From contig NZ_CP080647.1 in assembly GCF_019599145.1 (NCBI RefSeq), positions 248,001 to 312,000 of the forward strand: a DNA stretch of 64,000 nt, written 5' to 3'. The position numbers and the translations under genes were made by a program. Numbering within the stretch: the first letter of the stretch is position 1; the number at the start of each line of letters is the position of its first letter. The stretch is from Streptomyces akebiae (GTDB taxonomy: Bacteria; Actinomycetota; Actinomycetes; Streptomycetales; Streptomycetaceae). The notes beneath the pieces were generated by a model. The model did not search any database. It saw only the letters and a program-made list of their open reading frames with translations, and was not told the origin of the DNA. Shown piece by piece: positions 44,370 through 53,168 of this stretch.

Positions 44370-45512
44370 CTAGAAGACACCGGCACGCATGTGCTCGACG
44401 AGGTCGGCCAGGATCTCGCGGAGCCACGGGCTGCGCGCCGCCGGCAGCCGGACCAGGGTGTGCCGGAAGACTCCCGAGTCGATGCGGAACGGGTGGAGGG
44501 GGCGTGGTTCCGGCAGGTCGTCGCGGAGGAGTTCGGCGTGCCTGCCGCCCGATGTGAGGACCGGCGGCGACGGCTCCGGGAAGGCCAACCACCGCCACAC
44601 CCCGAACGGCAGCGGCACCGAGCGGTCCGCGGTGCCCCCCGGGGTGGGTGCGGCGGTGACTCCACCGGAGCCGCCGGTCCTGCCGCCCGGCGTCCACAGC
44701 TCGCCCGTCTGCGGGTGGACCGGCACGAGGAGGAGGTCCGCGTCGGTGCCAGAGGCGGGGCACCCCGGCCCCGCCAGGACGGCGCGCAGCGCCGGTGGGC
44801 CGGCGGGCAGCAGTGCGTCGAGGGCGCGGCGGAGCACTTCCGCGGTCGGACCGTCCGGGACGGCGACCGGTCGGCGCTCCGACGCCGCCAGCAGGTGGGC
44901 GAGTGCCCGGCCCGCCGCCGCCTCCCACTGCGGGCTCCACGACCACCAGTGGCTCGTCCCCGAGCGTGAGCCCCAGGTGGCGATCGGCTCGAACGGTGGC
45001 GTGGTCCGCGGCGTCTCCATCAGCTCGGACCAGGACAGCGGCGCGGGGTCGCCGACGAGGCGGTGGCGCACGGCGTTCGGGGCGAGCCACACGACCTGCC
45101 AGAGCGAACAGTCGTCGATCCTGCTCGCCACGGGCAGGCCGCATGCCTCGCAGGCCATGTTGGGGCCGTCGGCCCCGTCGAGACCGCAGCAGTAGCCGCC
45201 GGCCTTCTCCGGGATCAGCAGGGTGCCGCGGACGTCTCCGGGGGCGATGGCGACCGCGCCGGGCGGGCCGTCGGACAGGGCGGGGACCGGTGCGTGGATG
45301 CCGCGGGCCGTCGCCTCGTCCGGGTCGATCTCCTCCCACCTCCGCCATGGTGGGCCCGAGGGCTCCGGTTCCACGGCGAACGTGCCCGTCTCCATGAGCA
45401 CCGGCAGCTGGATGCCGTTGCCGTACTTCTGATGCGCGTGGACCGGCAGGGCGACCCGGGACAGCGGGGAGGTCAGCCTGGCGCCGCACCCCGCACACTC
45501 GAAAACGAACAA
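44370..45512 (-). CDS. Hypothetical protein with zinc-ribbon-like cysteines
   Basis: A 380-residue soluble protein not assigned to a family. It opens MFVFECAGCGARLTSPLSRV; Cys6 and Cys9, with the later Cys108/109, Cys121/124 and Cys135 (YCCG, CEACG), could bind zinc. The remainder is rich in Pro, Gly and Trp, with no membrane segment. The start is a TTG at 45512, chosen because GGAGG lies four bases upstream and no ATG or GTG fits better. Divergent from the SMI1-like gene. Confidence 0.7.
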   Translation of the reverse strand: MFVFECAGCGARLTSPLSRVALPVHAHQKYGNGIQLPVLMETGTFAVEPEPSGPPWRRWEEIDPDEATARGIHAPVPALSDGPPGAVAIAPGDVRGTLLIPEKAGGYCCGLDGADGPNMACEACGLPVASRIDDCSLWQVVWLAPNAVRHRLVGDPAPLSWSELMETPRTTPPFEPIATWGSRSGTSHWWSWSPQWEAAAGRALAHLLAASERRPVAVPDGPTAEVLRRALDALLPAGPPALRAVLAGPGCPASGTDADLLLVPVHPQTGELWTPGGRTGGSGGVTAAPTPGGTADRSVPLPFGVWRWLAFPEPSPPVLTSGGRHAELLRDDLPEPRPLHPFRIDSGVFRHTLVRLPAARSPWLREILADLVEHMRAGVF

Positions 45513-45679
45513 ATGTCCTCCGCTGGGAAATCAGGGGGCATCGTCGCAGTTCGGCGACCACCGACCAACGGGTTTTCCGTTCGGAGCGATGCCGCGGCAC
45601 CGCCACCTCACGGAGCCCGGGCGCCCTACTGTGCGAGGTGGACACTCCTCGCCGTCCGACGATCAAGGAGAAGCAGGCC

Positions 45680-46741
45680 ATGAAGGTCGAGATCCAGCCG
45701 GACGTACGCGACACCGCCGCCCGGCTCGGGGCAGGGGCCACCTACGCGTTGAAGGTCCTGGCCGGCCGACTGGTGGACGACCCCGACATGGGGCGCCCCT
45801 CCCAACTGCCCGGCATCCTGACGGTGACCGTCGACGGCACGACGTTCGAGGACTGTCCTGATCTCTCCGTCGGCTACATACGTGAGCCGGACCGCGTCGA
45901 GATCCGCTTCCTACGAGCGGTCCCCGCCGCCGAGCCCTCCCAGGCCCCTCAGGACCCGGGCGCTGAGCAGAGCCCGGACGAGAACCGTCCTGCCGACCCG
46001 GCTGTCGCCCCTGCTGCCGACCCCGCTGCCGTCGCGGTCACCGTACGGCAGGTCGCCGATGCCTGGCAGCGCATCACGCGCTGGCTCAGGCGCAACGCCC
46101 CCGACTCCTACGCCGCGCTCCGCGCTGGAGCCAGGCCCTCCGCCATCGCCGCCCTGGAAGACGCTCTCGGCGTTCGGATACCCGTCGAGCTGCACGTCCT
46201 GTGGCTGCTGACGGACGGTGACGAAGGGGTCGACGGCCGGGGCTGGGGATGTCTGCCGGGCGGCGCGACGCTGATGCCGCTGGATGCCGTTGCCGCCCGC
46301 CACCGGCTGAAGACGGACGCCCAGGCCCATCAGGAGACCCTCGACGCCGAACTCCCCGAGGACGACCGCGTCACCGTGTGGAAGGCGACCTGGATCCCGC
46401 TGATCTCGCACAGCGCCACCGACCGCACCTCGGGGCTGTATCTGGACACCGCGACCGGATACCTGGGCCGTTGGTCCCGCTACCACGAGCCTCCGGGCGA
46501 CGAACTCGACACCCTGGTCACGTACTTGGAAGAGACCGCCGACATGCTGGAGGCCCCGGCGTTGGCGACCCGGGACGAGCCCGGCCTGATCGGCGGGGCG
46601 CTGGTCTGGGGCAGCAGCGTCAGCGCCCCGCTGCGAGGCCGGTGGCGGCCTCTGACGGACCGACCCCACCGAGCGGCGCGTATGTTCGGTGGAGCCGCAA
46701 ACGCTCCAGACCTGGCGGGAGGTCGGCGGGACCCCGCGTGA
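45680..46741 (+). CDS. SMI1/KNR4-domain protein
   Basis: A 353-residue cytoplasmic protein. Residues 1 to about 75 form a small conserved domain (KVEIQPDVRDTAARLGAGAT), followed by a Pro/Ala/Asp-rich linker. Residues about 130-300 are an SMI1/KNR4 fold (SAIAALEDALGVRIPVELHV, LWLLTDGDEGVDG, SGLYLDTATGYLGRWSRYHE). SMI1 proteins often serve as immunity proteins against contact-dependent toxins, but no toxin gene is adjacent. The ATG at 45680 follows AAGGAG; a GTG/ATG 14 codons upstream lacks one. Confidence 0.78.
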   Translation: MKVEIQPDVRDTAARLGAGATYALKVLAGRLVDDPDMGRPSQLPGILTVTVDGTTFEDCPDLSVGYIREPDRVEIRFLRAVPAAEPSQAPQDPGAEQSPDENRPADPAVAPAADPAAVAVTVRQVADAWQRITRWLRRNAPDSYAALRAGARPSAIAALEDALGVRIPVELHVLWLLTDGDEGVDGRGWGCLPGGATLMPLDAVAARHRLKTDAQAHQETLDAELPEDDRVTVWKATWIPLISHSATDRTSGLYLDTATGYLGRWSRYHEPPGDELDTLVTYLEETADMLEAPALATRDEPGLIGGALVWGSSVSAPLRGRWRPLTDRPHRAARMFGGAANAPDLAGGRRDPA

Positions 46742-46803
46742 TCTGGGCAGGGGCGCGGCGGTGATACTGGTGGACGCACGTGCCCCTGCTTCCCGAAGGA
46801 CTC

Positions 46804-47970
46804 ATGCCGACCTCCCCCACAGCTCGTCCCGCGACTCCCCCGACGGTGTGGCCGGCCCGCGGCCGCCACATCGGACCCGGCGCGGAAGACGTACTCCGTC
46901 GCACTCTGCGGCAGCTCAAGGACAGTCAGATCGTCGACGACTTCCTCGAAGTGCCCGACACCGGGGGCGAGTCCCCGGAGCGGGTCTTCGAGGCCCGTTG
47001 GCGGGTCGGCGACGAGGTGACCGTCCGCGCCCGGCTCGCCCTCGCGCCCGACCTGGGCGGCGGGCGGGAGTGGACTCTGGTCGCGGAGGCTGAACAGCCG
47101 TGGGATCCGGCGTGGCCGTCCCCCGTCACCCGCTTCTGGCCGGAGTACGGCGACTGGGACCACGACGCCGCCACGGGCCTGTCGCTGAGCAGGATCAACG
47201 CCCTCCCCGAGGACGACAAGGACGTACGACGCGTGCTCCGGGACGCCGGGCGCGGGGCATGGTGCGTCCACGTCGTCGTCCACGAGGCGATGACCACGGG
47301 CGAGCGCGGGCAGCTGCCTGTGGCGCGATGGCTGTCGCCGAGTCTGCGCCACCGGGTGGTCGAGCACCGCGCCGCCCCGCACCAGGTACGGGTCGTGAAC
47401 TGGGCGCTGCGCGAGTTCGACGCGGAGGTGCCGCGCGGCGGTGCCGTGGTGCTGCCCGGTGCCCCGGCCCCGACCGGCTACGACGCCGAGGACTTCACCG
47501 TACGCACCGTGTTCCTGGACGGTTCCGAGCCGGTCGACCTCGTGGCGGCGGTGACGCGGTTCGCCGCGCTGTCGCGTCCGCTGCCGGACGGGGCCGGTGA
47601 GGCCCTCACCGCGCTCCGGGAGGACTGGCACCTGCTCACTCTTGAGGAGGAACTCGCCCGGGAGCGGAAACGGGTGGCGATGTACGCCGAGGCGCTGGAG
47701 GCCATGACCGCGTCCCGGGACCTGTACCGGGAGGCGACCGAGCGCGCCCATGAGGCGCTCGCCGCCTACCGTGAGTCCGCCGAGGCCGCTCCCGCCGTTC
47801 AGCAGCCGTCGGGGAAGCCGACGGCGTCGCCGTTCCAACAGCTGGCGCGCACGCTGGAGCGCTTCACGGGTGGCGGCGCCAAGGCCTCGCGTCCCACCGG
47901 CACCGACCAGGGCGAGGAGCCCGCGGACGGCGGGTCGGCCGGCTCGGAGCGCCGGAGCGACGGGGCGTAG
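46804..47970 (+). CDS. Hypothetical protein with C-terminal coiled coil
   Basis: A 388-residue protein I do not recognise. Residues about 20-265 look globular (VLRRTLRQLKDSQIVDDFLE, WVLV-type strands, HQVRVVNWALREFDAEV). Residues about 285-330 are a predicted coiled coil (LLTLEEELARERKRVAMYAE). The tail is disordered and Pro/Gly/Ser-rich. The ATG at 46804 is preferred over a GTG eight codons earlier because GAAGGA precedes it. It is 62 bp after the SMI1-type gene and may be co-transcribed. Confidence 0.7.
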   Translation: MPTSPTARPATPPTVWPARGRHIGPGAEDVLRRTLRQLKDSQIVDDFLEVPDTGGESPERVFEARWRVGDEVTVRARLALAPDLGGGREWTLVAEAEQPWDPAWPSPVTRFWPEYGDWDHDAATGLSLSRINALPEDDKDVRRVLRDAGRGAWCVHVVVHEAMTTGERGQLPVARWLSPSLRHRVVEHRAAPHQVRVVNWALREFDAEVPRGGAVVLPGAPAPTGYDAEDFTVRTVFLDGSEPVDLVAAVTRFAALSRPLPDGAGEALTALREDWHLLTLEEELARERKRVAMYAEALEAMTASRDLYREATERAHEALAAYRESAEAAPAVQQPSGKPTASPFQQLARTLERFTGGGAKASRPTGTDQGEEPADGGSAGSERRSDGA

Positions 47971-48016
47971 GCGCTGCCCGACCAGACCGGGCAGGGCGAG
48001 ACCGGGCAGGCGGGCG

Positions 48017-48988
48017 TCAGGCGAAGGCCTCGCGCAGGGCGGGCAGCAGGGTCTTCTCCGACCAGTCGAGATAGGCGGGCTGGGACTCGCCGCCGATCTG
48101 GACCAGGGCGATCTCGGTGAACCCGGCCTCGGCGTACGGGCGTACGGCCTCGACGAAGGCCTCGGGGTCGTCGCCGCACGGGATGGACGCGGCGACGTCG
48201 TCGGGCGTGACGTACTGCGTGGCCGCCGCGAAGGAATCCGGGTGCGGGAGTTCCGAGTTGACCTTCCAGCCGCCGCCGAACCAGCGGAACTGGTCGTGCG
48301 CGCGCCGGATCGCCGTGTCGCGGTCGGGGTCGTAGCAGACCGGAAGCTGGCCCACGCGCGGCTTGCCCGTGCCGCCGTGACGGTCGAACGCCTGGAGCAG
48401 CCCGGCCTCGGGCTCCGTGGCGATGACCAGGTCGCCCAGCCTGCCCGCGAGGGAGCAGGACTGCTCGCCGGAGACGGCGATGCCGAGCGGCGGCGGGTCG
48501 TCCGGCAGGTCCCAGAGCCGGGCGGACTCCACGTCGTAGTGCGTGCCGTGGTGGTTCACATGGCCACCGTCGAGAAGCGCCCGGATGATCTCCACCGCTT
48601 CTTCGAGCATCTCGTGCCGTACGTCCACGGACGGCCAACCACCGCCCACCACGTGCTCGTTGAGGTTCTCCCCGGAGCCCAGCCCCAGCCGGAACCGTCC
48701 CTCGGAGAGCAACTGCATCGTCGCCGCCTTCTGTGCCACCACCGCCGGGTGGTAACGGAACGACGGGCAGGTCACGTAGGTCATCAGCGGGATGCGCGAG
48801 GTCGCCTGGGCGGCCGCGCCCAGCACACTCCACGCGTACGGTGAGTGACCCTGCGAGCGCAGCCACGGAAAGTAGTGGTCGGAGGTCACCGAGAAGTCGA
48901 ACCCCGCGCCCTCCGCCCGAACCACGTGGTCGACGAGGTCACGGGGGCCGGCCTGCTCGGTCATCATCGTGTATCCGATTTGCACCAT
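48017..48988 (-). CDS. LLM-class F420-dependent oxidoreductase, G6PDH-like subgroup
   Basis: A 323-residue luciferase-like TIM barrel. The N-terminus QIGYTMMTEQAGPRDLVDHV and the segments FDFSVTSDHYFPWLRSQGHS and RFRLGLGSGENLNEHVVGGGW match the F420-dependent glucose-6-phosphate dehydrogenase-related family. The true substrate is uncertain, because several oxidoreductases share this signature. The ATG at 48988 starts the conserved part. A second LLM gene lies 75 bp upstream on the same strand, so the two may be one operon. Confidence 0.85.
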   Translation of the reverse strand: MVQIGYTMMTEQAGPRDLVDHVVRAEGAGFDFSVTSDHYFPWLRSQGHSPYAWSVLGAAAQATSRIPLMTYVTCPSFRYHPAVVAQKAATMQLLSEGRFRLGLGSGENLNEHVVGGGWPSVDVRHEMLEEAVEIIRALLDGGHVNHHGTHYDVESARLWDLPDDPPPLGIAVSGEQSCSLAGRLGDLVIATEPEAGLLQAFDRHGGTGKPRVGQLPVCYDPDRDTAIRRAHDQFRWFGGGWKVNSELPHPDSFAAATQYVTPDDVAASIPCGDDPEAFVEAVRPYAEAGFTEIALVQIGGESQPAYLDWSEKTLLPALREAFA

Positions 48989-49063
48989 GAGCGGCGGGTC
49001 CCCGCCTGAGCGGATCAAAAACAGCCGGCTGGGGACCCGGAGACGGACTCGCCGAGCGAAGCC

Positions 49064-49945
49064 TCAGACCGCGGGTGCCCGCCAGGCTTCGAGCACGGCT
49101 TCCAACTGTCGCAGCGGGCCCTCGCCCACGAAGCGCAGGACGACGGTGTCGGCGCCGGCCCCCGCCAGTGCGCGAACCGCGTCGGCGGCCCGACCGGCGT
49201 CGCCGGAGACGGTGAAGACCTCCTCCTGGGGGCGGCCCAGCCAGGCGCCGTGGCCCTCGGTGTGGGGGCGGAGGGTGCGGGCGACCTCGCCGGGGTCGTC
49301 GCCGACGCACGCGAAGGCGAAGACCGTGAGGGTGTGGTCGGCGGTGGCACCCCCCTTGGCGGTCAGCTCGCGAATGTGCTCCAGGTCGCGCGGCCCGTGC
49401 CCCTCGGCGATCAGCGTGCCGTCGGCGACACGGCCGGACAGTTCGAGGGAGCGGGGGCGCACCACACCCGCGACGACCGGCGGGACCTCCGTCGGTGCGT
49501 GCACCAACTCGACTCCGTCCAGCCGCACTTCACGCCCCGTCAGTTCGACGCGCTCACCGCGCAGCAGCGCACGGACGGAGGTGATCGTCTCCTCCAGGAG
49601 CGCCAGCGGGGAGCGCGGTGCGACACCGACCTGGACCATCCACTCCCGTACGCCGTGCCCGATGCCGGCCACCAGTCGCCCGGGGAACACCCGTGCCAGT
49701 GTGGCCAGTTCCATCGCCAGCAGTGCCGGGCTGCGCAGCGGGGCCGGGGTGATGCCGATGCCCACCCGCAGGCGTTCTGTCGCGCCGAGGGCGACGGCCG
49801 CCGCCGAGACGCCGCCGTTCCAGCCGAGGTCCTCCACCACCCACAGGTCGTCCACCCCGAGTGCCTCGGCCCGCCGCGCGAACTCGGGAAGCCCTTCCGG
49901 GGCCCAGTCGCGGTCGTACATCACACCGATCCGTACGTTCGTCAT
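49064..49945 (-). CDS. LLM-class flavin/F420-dependent oxidoreductase
   Basis: A 293-residue luciferase-like monooxygenase-family protein: VRIGVMYDRDWAPEGLPEFA, VDDLWVVEDLGWNGGVSAAA and FPGRLVAGIGHGVREWMVQVG (read in parts), followed by a LLRGERV region. It belongs to a different LLM subgroup from its downstream neighbour. The cofactor could be F420 or FMN. It is divergent from the methyltransferase gene. Confidence 0.85.
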   Translation of the reverse strand: MTNVRIGVMYDRDWAPEGLPEFARRAEALGVDDLWVVEDLGWNGGVSAAAVALGATERLRVGIGITPAPLRSPALLAMELATLARVFPGRLVAGIGHGVREWMVQVGVAPRSPLALLEETITSVRALLRGERVELTGREVRLDGVELVHAPTEVPPVVAGVVRPRSLELSGRVADGTLIAEGHGPRDLEHIRELTAKGGATADHTLTVFAFACVGDDPGEVARTLRPHTEGHGAWLGRPQEEVFTVSGDAGRAADAVRALAGAGADTVVLRFVGEGPLRQLEAVLEAWRAPAV

Positions 49946-50165
49946 ACGGGCGAACCTATGTGGCGGACGACGAGCGGATCAACGGCGTATCCGGCCCCAT
50001 GAACGACCACCGGACCAGGTTCGCTCCCCCGCCTCGCCCTTCCGGCGCCCCGCCCCGCCCGGCCTCTCGGCCGTCAACCGGCGAAACGCCGTGTGCGTCC
50101 TTCATGGTCCACGGAGGCGTCCCGGCGCACACAATGGGCCACCGACGAACCTGGGAGGAACCGCA

Positions 50166-50960
50166 GTGGCCGATTACTCACTGACCCTCGACGACTCGGA
50201 GATCGCGCGCTACCGGCTCATGGCCGACATCGCCGAGCGGCGTGAACGCGAGTTGTGGACGGCGGCCGGGGTGGCACCCGGGGCGCGGATCGCGGACGTG
50301 GGGTGCGGGCCGGGCGCGCTGTCCGTGCGGTTGGCGGACATCGTCGGGCCCGACGGTGCCGTCTGGGCGGTGGACCGTGACCCCGACGCGGTGGCCGTCG
50401 CCTCCGCGCTCGCCGAACGCTCGAACGTCGTCGTGCACACCGGCACCGGGTCCGCCGACGCCACCGGGCTGGCCGAGGGCACGTTCGACGTGGTGATGCT
50501 CCGTCATGTGCTGGCCCACAACGGTGGCCGGGAGCAGGCGATCGTGGACCATCTCGCCGAGCTGGCCAGGCCCGGCGGCGGCGTGGTGTACCTGGTCGAC
50601 ATCGACGCGACCGGCTTCCGGCTGCGGGGCGCGCCCGCCGCGTACGACGAGATGGACGAGCGCTACCGCGAACTGCACCGTCGCCGGGGCAACGATCTCG
50701 CCGTCGGGACCCGGCTGGACGAACTCCTCACCGCGGCCGGCCTCGATGTCATCGCCTACGAGGGCCACATCAACGTCATGACGCCCCCGCCCGGTATGCG
50801 CGGCCCCGCCTGGGCGGCCCGTGACGCCCTGCTCTCCGAGGGTCTCGTCACCGCGGACGACATCGCCCGGTGGGACGACGCGTTCACGGATGCCGGACAG
50901 GACCTGACGGGCCTGCGGTTCTTCGGCAACACCTATGTCGCCGTCGGCCGCCGCGCCTGA
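50166..50960 (+). CDS. Class I SAM-dependent methyltransferase
   Basis: A 264-residue methyltransferase. Motif I is RIADVGCGPGALSVRLADIVG (read in parts), followed by VWAVDRDPDAVAVASAL, DVVMLRHVLAHNGGREQAIV and ARPGGGVVYLVDIDATG. The end segment TGLRFFGNTYVAVGRR is common in actinobacterial relatives. The GTG at 50166 follows GGGAGGAA; the frame runs open far upstream over the antisense LLM gene but is not coding there. Substrate unknown. Confidence 0.85.
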   Translation: MADYSLTLDDSEIARYRLMADIAERRERELWTAAGVAPGARIADVGCGPGALSVRLADIVGPDGAVWAVDRDPDAVAVASALAERSNVVVHTGTGSADATGLAEGTFDVVMLRHVLAHNGGREQAIVDHLAELARPGGGVVYLVDIDATGFRLRGAPAAYDEMDERYRELHRRRGNDLAVGTRLDELLTAAGLDVIAYEGHINVMTPPPGMRGPAWAARDALLSEGLVTADDIARWDDAFTDAGQDLTGLRFFGNTYVAVGRRA

Positions 50961-50965
50961 CGGGG

Positions 50966-51400
50966 TCACTCGAAGGAGCAGCCCGGGTTCGGGGCGTCCT
51001 CGGAGAACGGGGAGCCGTGGGGCAGGACGTACAGGACGACCAGGACGAGGGGGGTGTCACCCAGGTTGCGGCCGATGTGGACGTAGTCGGGGCCGGCCGG
51101 TTCCTGGATGCGGTCGCCGGGGCGGTAGACGCCGTCGGTCTCACAGGTGGAGTCGTAGTGGCTGAGGGTGCCCTGCTTGACGAAGCCGTACAGCGGTCCG
51201 TCGTGGTAGTGCCAGCCGGTGGCCTGGCCGGGCGGGATCGTGACCTCCCGCAGGATGTAGTCGGTGCCGTTCGCGGTGGTCCGGCTGAGCACACGGCCCG
51301 TGACTCCCGGCCCCGCCGGGGTGGCATGCGCGGTGCCGCCCACCACGAGGGCGGCGGCCGTCACCATCCCGGCGACGGTGGTACGGAACGTGCGGCGCAT
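50966..51400 (-). CDS. Secreted cupin-domain protein
   Basis: A 144-residue small beta-barrel protein. Residues 1 to about 27 form a signal peptide (AALVVGGTAHATPAG). The cupin motif is TIPPGQATGWHYHDGPLYGFV, carrying two metal-binding His, and a second motif lies around VYRPGDRIQEPAGPDYVHIG. The ATG at 51400 follows AGGAGG. Convergent with the methyltransferase. Secreted cupins may be oxidases, isomerases or sensors; no specific role can be read. Confidence 0.83.
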   Translation of the reverse strand: MRRTFRTTVAGMVTAAALVVGGTAHATPAGPGVTGRVLSRTTANGTDYILREVTIPPGQATGWHYHDGPLYGFVKQGTLSHYDSTCETDGVYRPGDRIQEPAGPDYVHIGRNLGDTPLVLVVLYVLPHGSPFSEDAPNPGCSFE

Positions 51401-51657
51401 GCGGACCTCCTGCAAGGCGGGTGAAGACATGGTCATCGCCGTGAACATAGGCCGCGGCAGGGGCGGTTGGGCCTGGATCCGGTGGATCCGCACACGTCCG
51501 GTCGAAAGTCGGCGCGTTCTCGTCGACGGGCTGGATCACGCGGGCTTCCGCCTCGCCGGAACGACCTCGCCGGAACGACCTCGCTGCCCGGCCGAGCGGA
51601 CCCGGGCGATCGGGGCCCGGCCGAGCGGATGCCCCGGCCGGGCAGCGACCGTGTGCG

Positions 51658-52218
51658 TCAGTCCACGATCGTTTCGGGGAGCTTCGCCGGGGTCCGCCCG
51701 ACGAGCAGGCCACCGAAGTTGCCCTCGACCTCCGCCTTCTCCGCCGCGTTCGGATACGGGTTCGTGCACGCGGTGCCGGCGGTGGAGCCCGACATCAGGC
51801 TGGAGCACGGTCCGGGCTTGCGGTCGGGCAGGCCCAGGATGTGACCGAGTTCGTGGGCGGAGATCCTGATCGTGTCGTAGCCCTGGTCGACGGCCTGGCG
51901 CCCGATGTAGACGGTTCCGTTGCCCAGGGTCGTGGGCAGGGCGCGCGGCCAGCCGTTGTCCGCGAGGACCCGGATGTTCGCGCGTTGACCGGCCGCCGCG
52001 GGCCGCAGCTCGACGGCGCCGACGCTCTCGTTCCAGATCGCCGCGCCCCGGTCGACGGCACTCCGGAACTCCGCGGACCCGGCCGCGTCGTAGGTGAGGA
52101 CACGGGCGGCCAGGGCCGCGTCGGGAGCGGCGGCCGCGGCCTGGCCGCCGGTGAGGGACAGGGACAGGGACACCATCAGGGCCGCTGTCAGGCCGCCGGT
52201 CAGCGTACGGATGCGCAT
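51658..52218 (-). CDS. snpA: Snapalysin-type secreted metalloprotease (family M7)
   Basis: A 186-residue secreted neutral protease. The signal peptide covers about residues 1-30 (SLSLSLTGGQAAAAA). The zinc motif ISAHELGHILGLPD supplies two His and the catalytic Glu; the Asp of LPD is the third ligand in this family. GPCSSLMSGSTAGTACTNPYP is the matching disulfide region. Length is slightly below typical prepro-snapalysin, so the propeptide is short. The ATG follows AAGGAGG. The LysR-type snpR regulator often found divergent from snpA is not present. Confidence 0.92.
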   Translation of the reverse strand: MRIRTLTGGLTAALMVSLSLSLTGGQAAAAAPDAALAARVLTYDAAGSAEFRSAVDRGAAIWNESVGAVELRPAAAGQRANIRVLADNGWPRALPTTLGNGTVYIGRQAVDQGYDTIRISAHELGHILGLPDRKPGPCSSLMSGSTAGTACTNPYPNAAEKAEVEGNFGGLLVGRTPAKLPETIVD

Positions 52219-52521
52219 GATCGACCTCCTTGTGGGGGGAAGGTTAGTCGTGCTCATGACATTACCGGTTGGCTGCCCGGCCGGGGTGGAGACGAATCCG
52301 TCAATCTGCTTGCCCACGAGCGGAGTTGCCGCACGGCCCGGCAGGGTCGGCGGATCCGCCGGGCCGTGCACCGGGGTCGTCCACTCCGTGAGAGTCTGGC
52401 TCCGATCTTGGATCGGCGCGTCGTCGGCGCGTCGGCGCGGCTGAGTGGTTGCGCGTCAGCATGTCGACGGGTTCATAAGTCGATGAGTCGATCCACCGGT
52501 GTAGAGGCCGAAGGGCAGGAC
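52219..52521. other. 303-bp divergent intergenic region, no gene seen
   Basis: Separates snpA (left) from a hypothetical gene (right). It contains only the snpA ribosome site, a short GTCGGCGCG duplication at about 52420-52437 and AT-richer DNA at about 52250-52270, where the snpA promoter may lie. No clear -35/-10 pair could be assigned. Confidence 0.4.
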
Positions 52522-53166
52522 ATGGACATCAACCGGCCGGGGCTGGGCGGGGATCTGCCGGCGGCGGAGGTGCTGTGGGCCCGGTGGGCTTTGGTCGCCG
52601 TGCTGGAGGCGACCACCGCGGACGAGGGAGCGGGTGTCCACCGCACGGGGACCTGGGTGGACGACGAGGGGCTCCATCTGGACGACTCCGGCTGCACGTG
52701 GTGGGGCTTCGAGCCGCGCGGTCCGGGGCGGTTCGTGCTGTTCGGCGAGGACGAGTCGAGCGGGGTCAAGTGGCACGAGCCACCGGTCGACATGCTCGTC
52801 GGCGCCCCCGACTGGCTCCCCCACGAGAAGCTCCAGGATCTGCTCTCGAGCGGTCAACTGGGCTGTGTCTACTGGTTCGAGAACGGCGGCTGGGCCCGCG
52901 CTCCCTACCCGGCGACCCTCCACGACGACGGACTCGACTGCGGTATGAGCCGCTTCGCCGACCGGAAGCAGGTGCTCAGGACGATCGCCGACGAGGACCA
53001 CGGCGCCATGCCCACCCGTGACGCCGAGACGCTGCTGGAGCACGCCGAGGGCCACCGGCTGACGCCGGACCTGTTGATGTCGCTCGTCACCGAACCCGAC
53101 TGGCGTGAGCTGGACCGGCCCGCCATGACCAGAGCCCTGCTGCGCGCGGGGCTGGACCGGACGTAG
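52522..53166 (+). CDS. Hypothetical protein paired with a kinase-fold protein
   Basis: A 214-residue soluble acidic protein I do not recognise. It has many Trp and Gly residues in its first two thirds (DDSGCTWWGFEPRGPGRFVL, LVGAPDWLPHEKLQDLL) and an Asp/Glu-rich helical end. The ATG at 52522 starts the conserved-looking part; upstream in-frame sequence is repetitive and not coding. The gene ends 2 bp before the kinase-fold gene, so the two are surely co-transcribed and probably act together. Confidence 0.72.
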   Translation: MDINRPGLGGDLPAAEVLWARWALVAVLEATTADEGAGVHRTGTWVDDEGLHLDDSGCTWWGFEPRGPGRFVLFGEDESSGVKWHEPPVDMLVGAPDWLPHEKLQDLLSSGQLGCVYWFENGGWARAPYPATLHDDGLDCGMSRFADRKQVLRTIADEDHGAMPTRDAETLLEHAEGHRLTPDLLMSLVTEPDWRELDRPAMTRALLRAGLDRT

Positions 53167-53168
53167 AC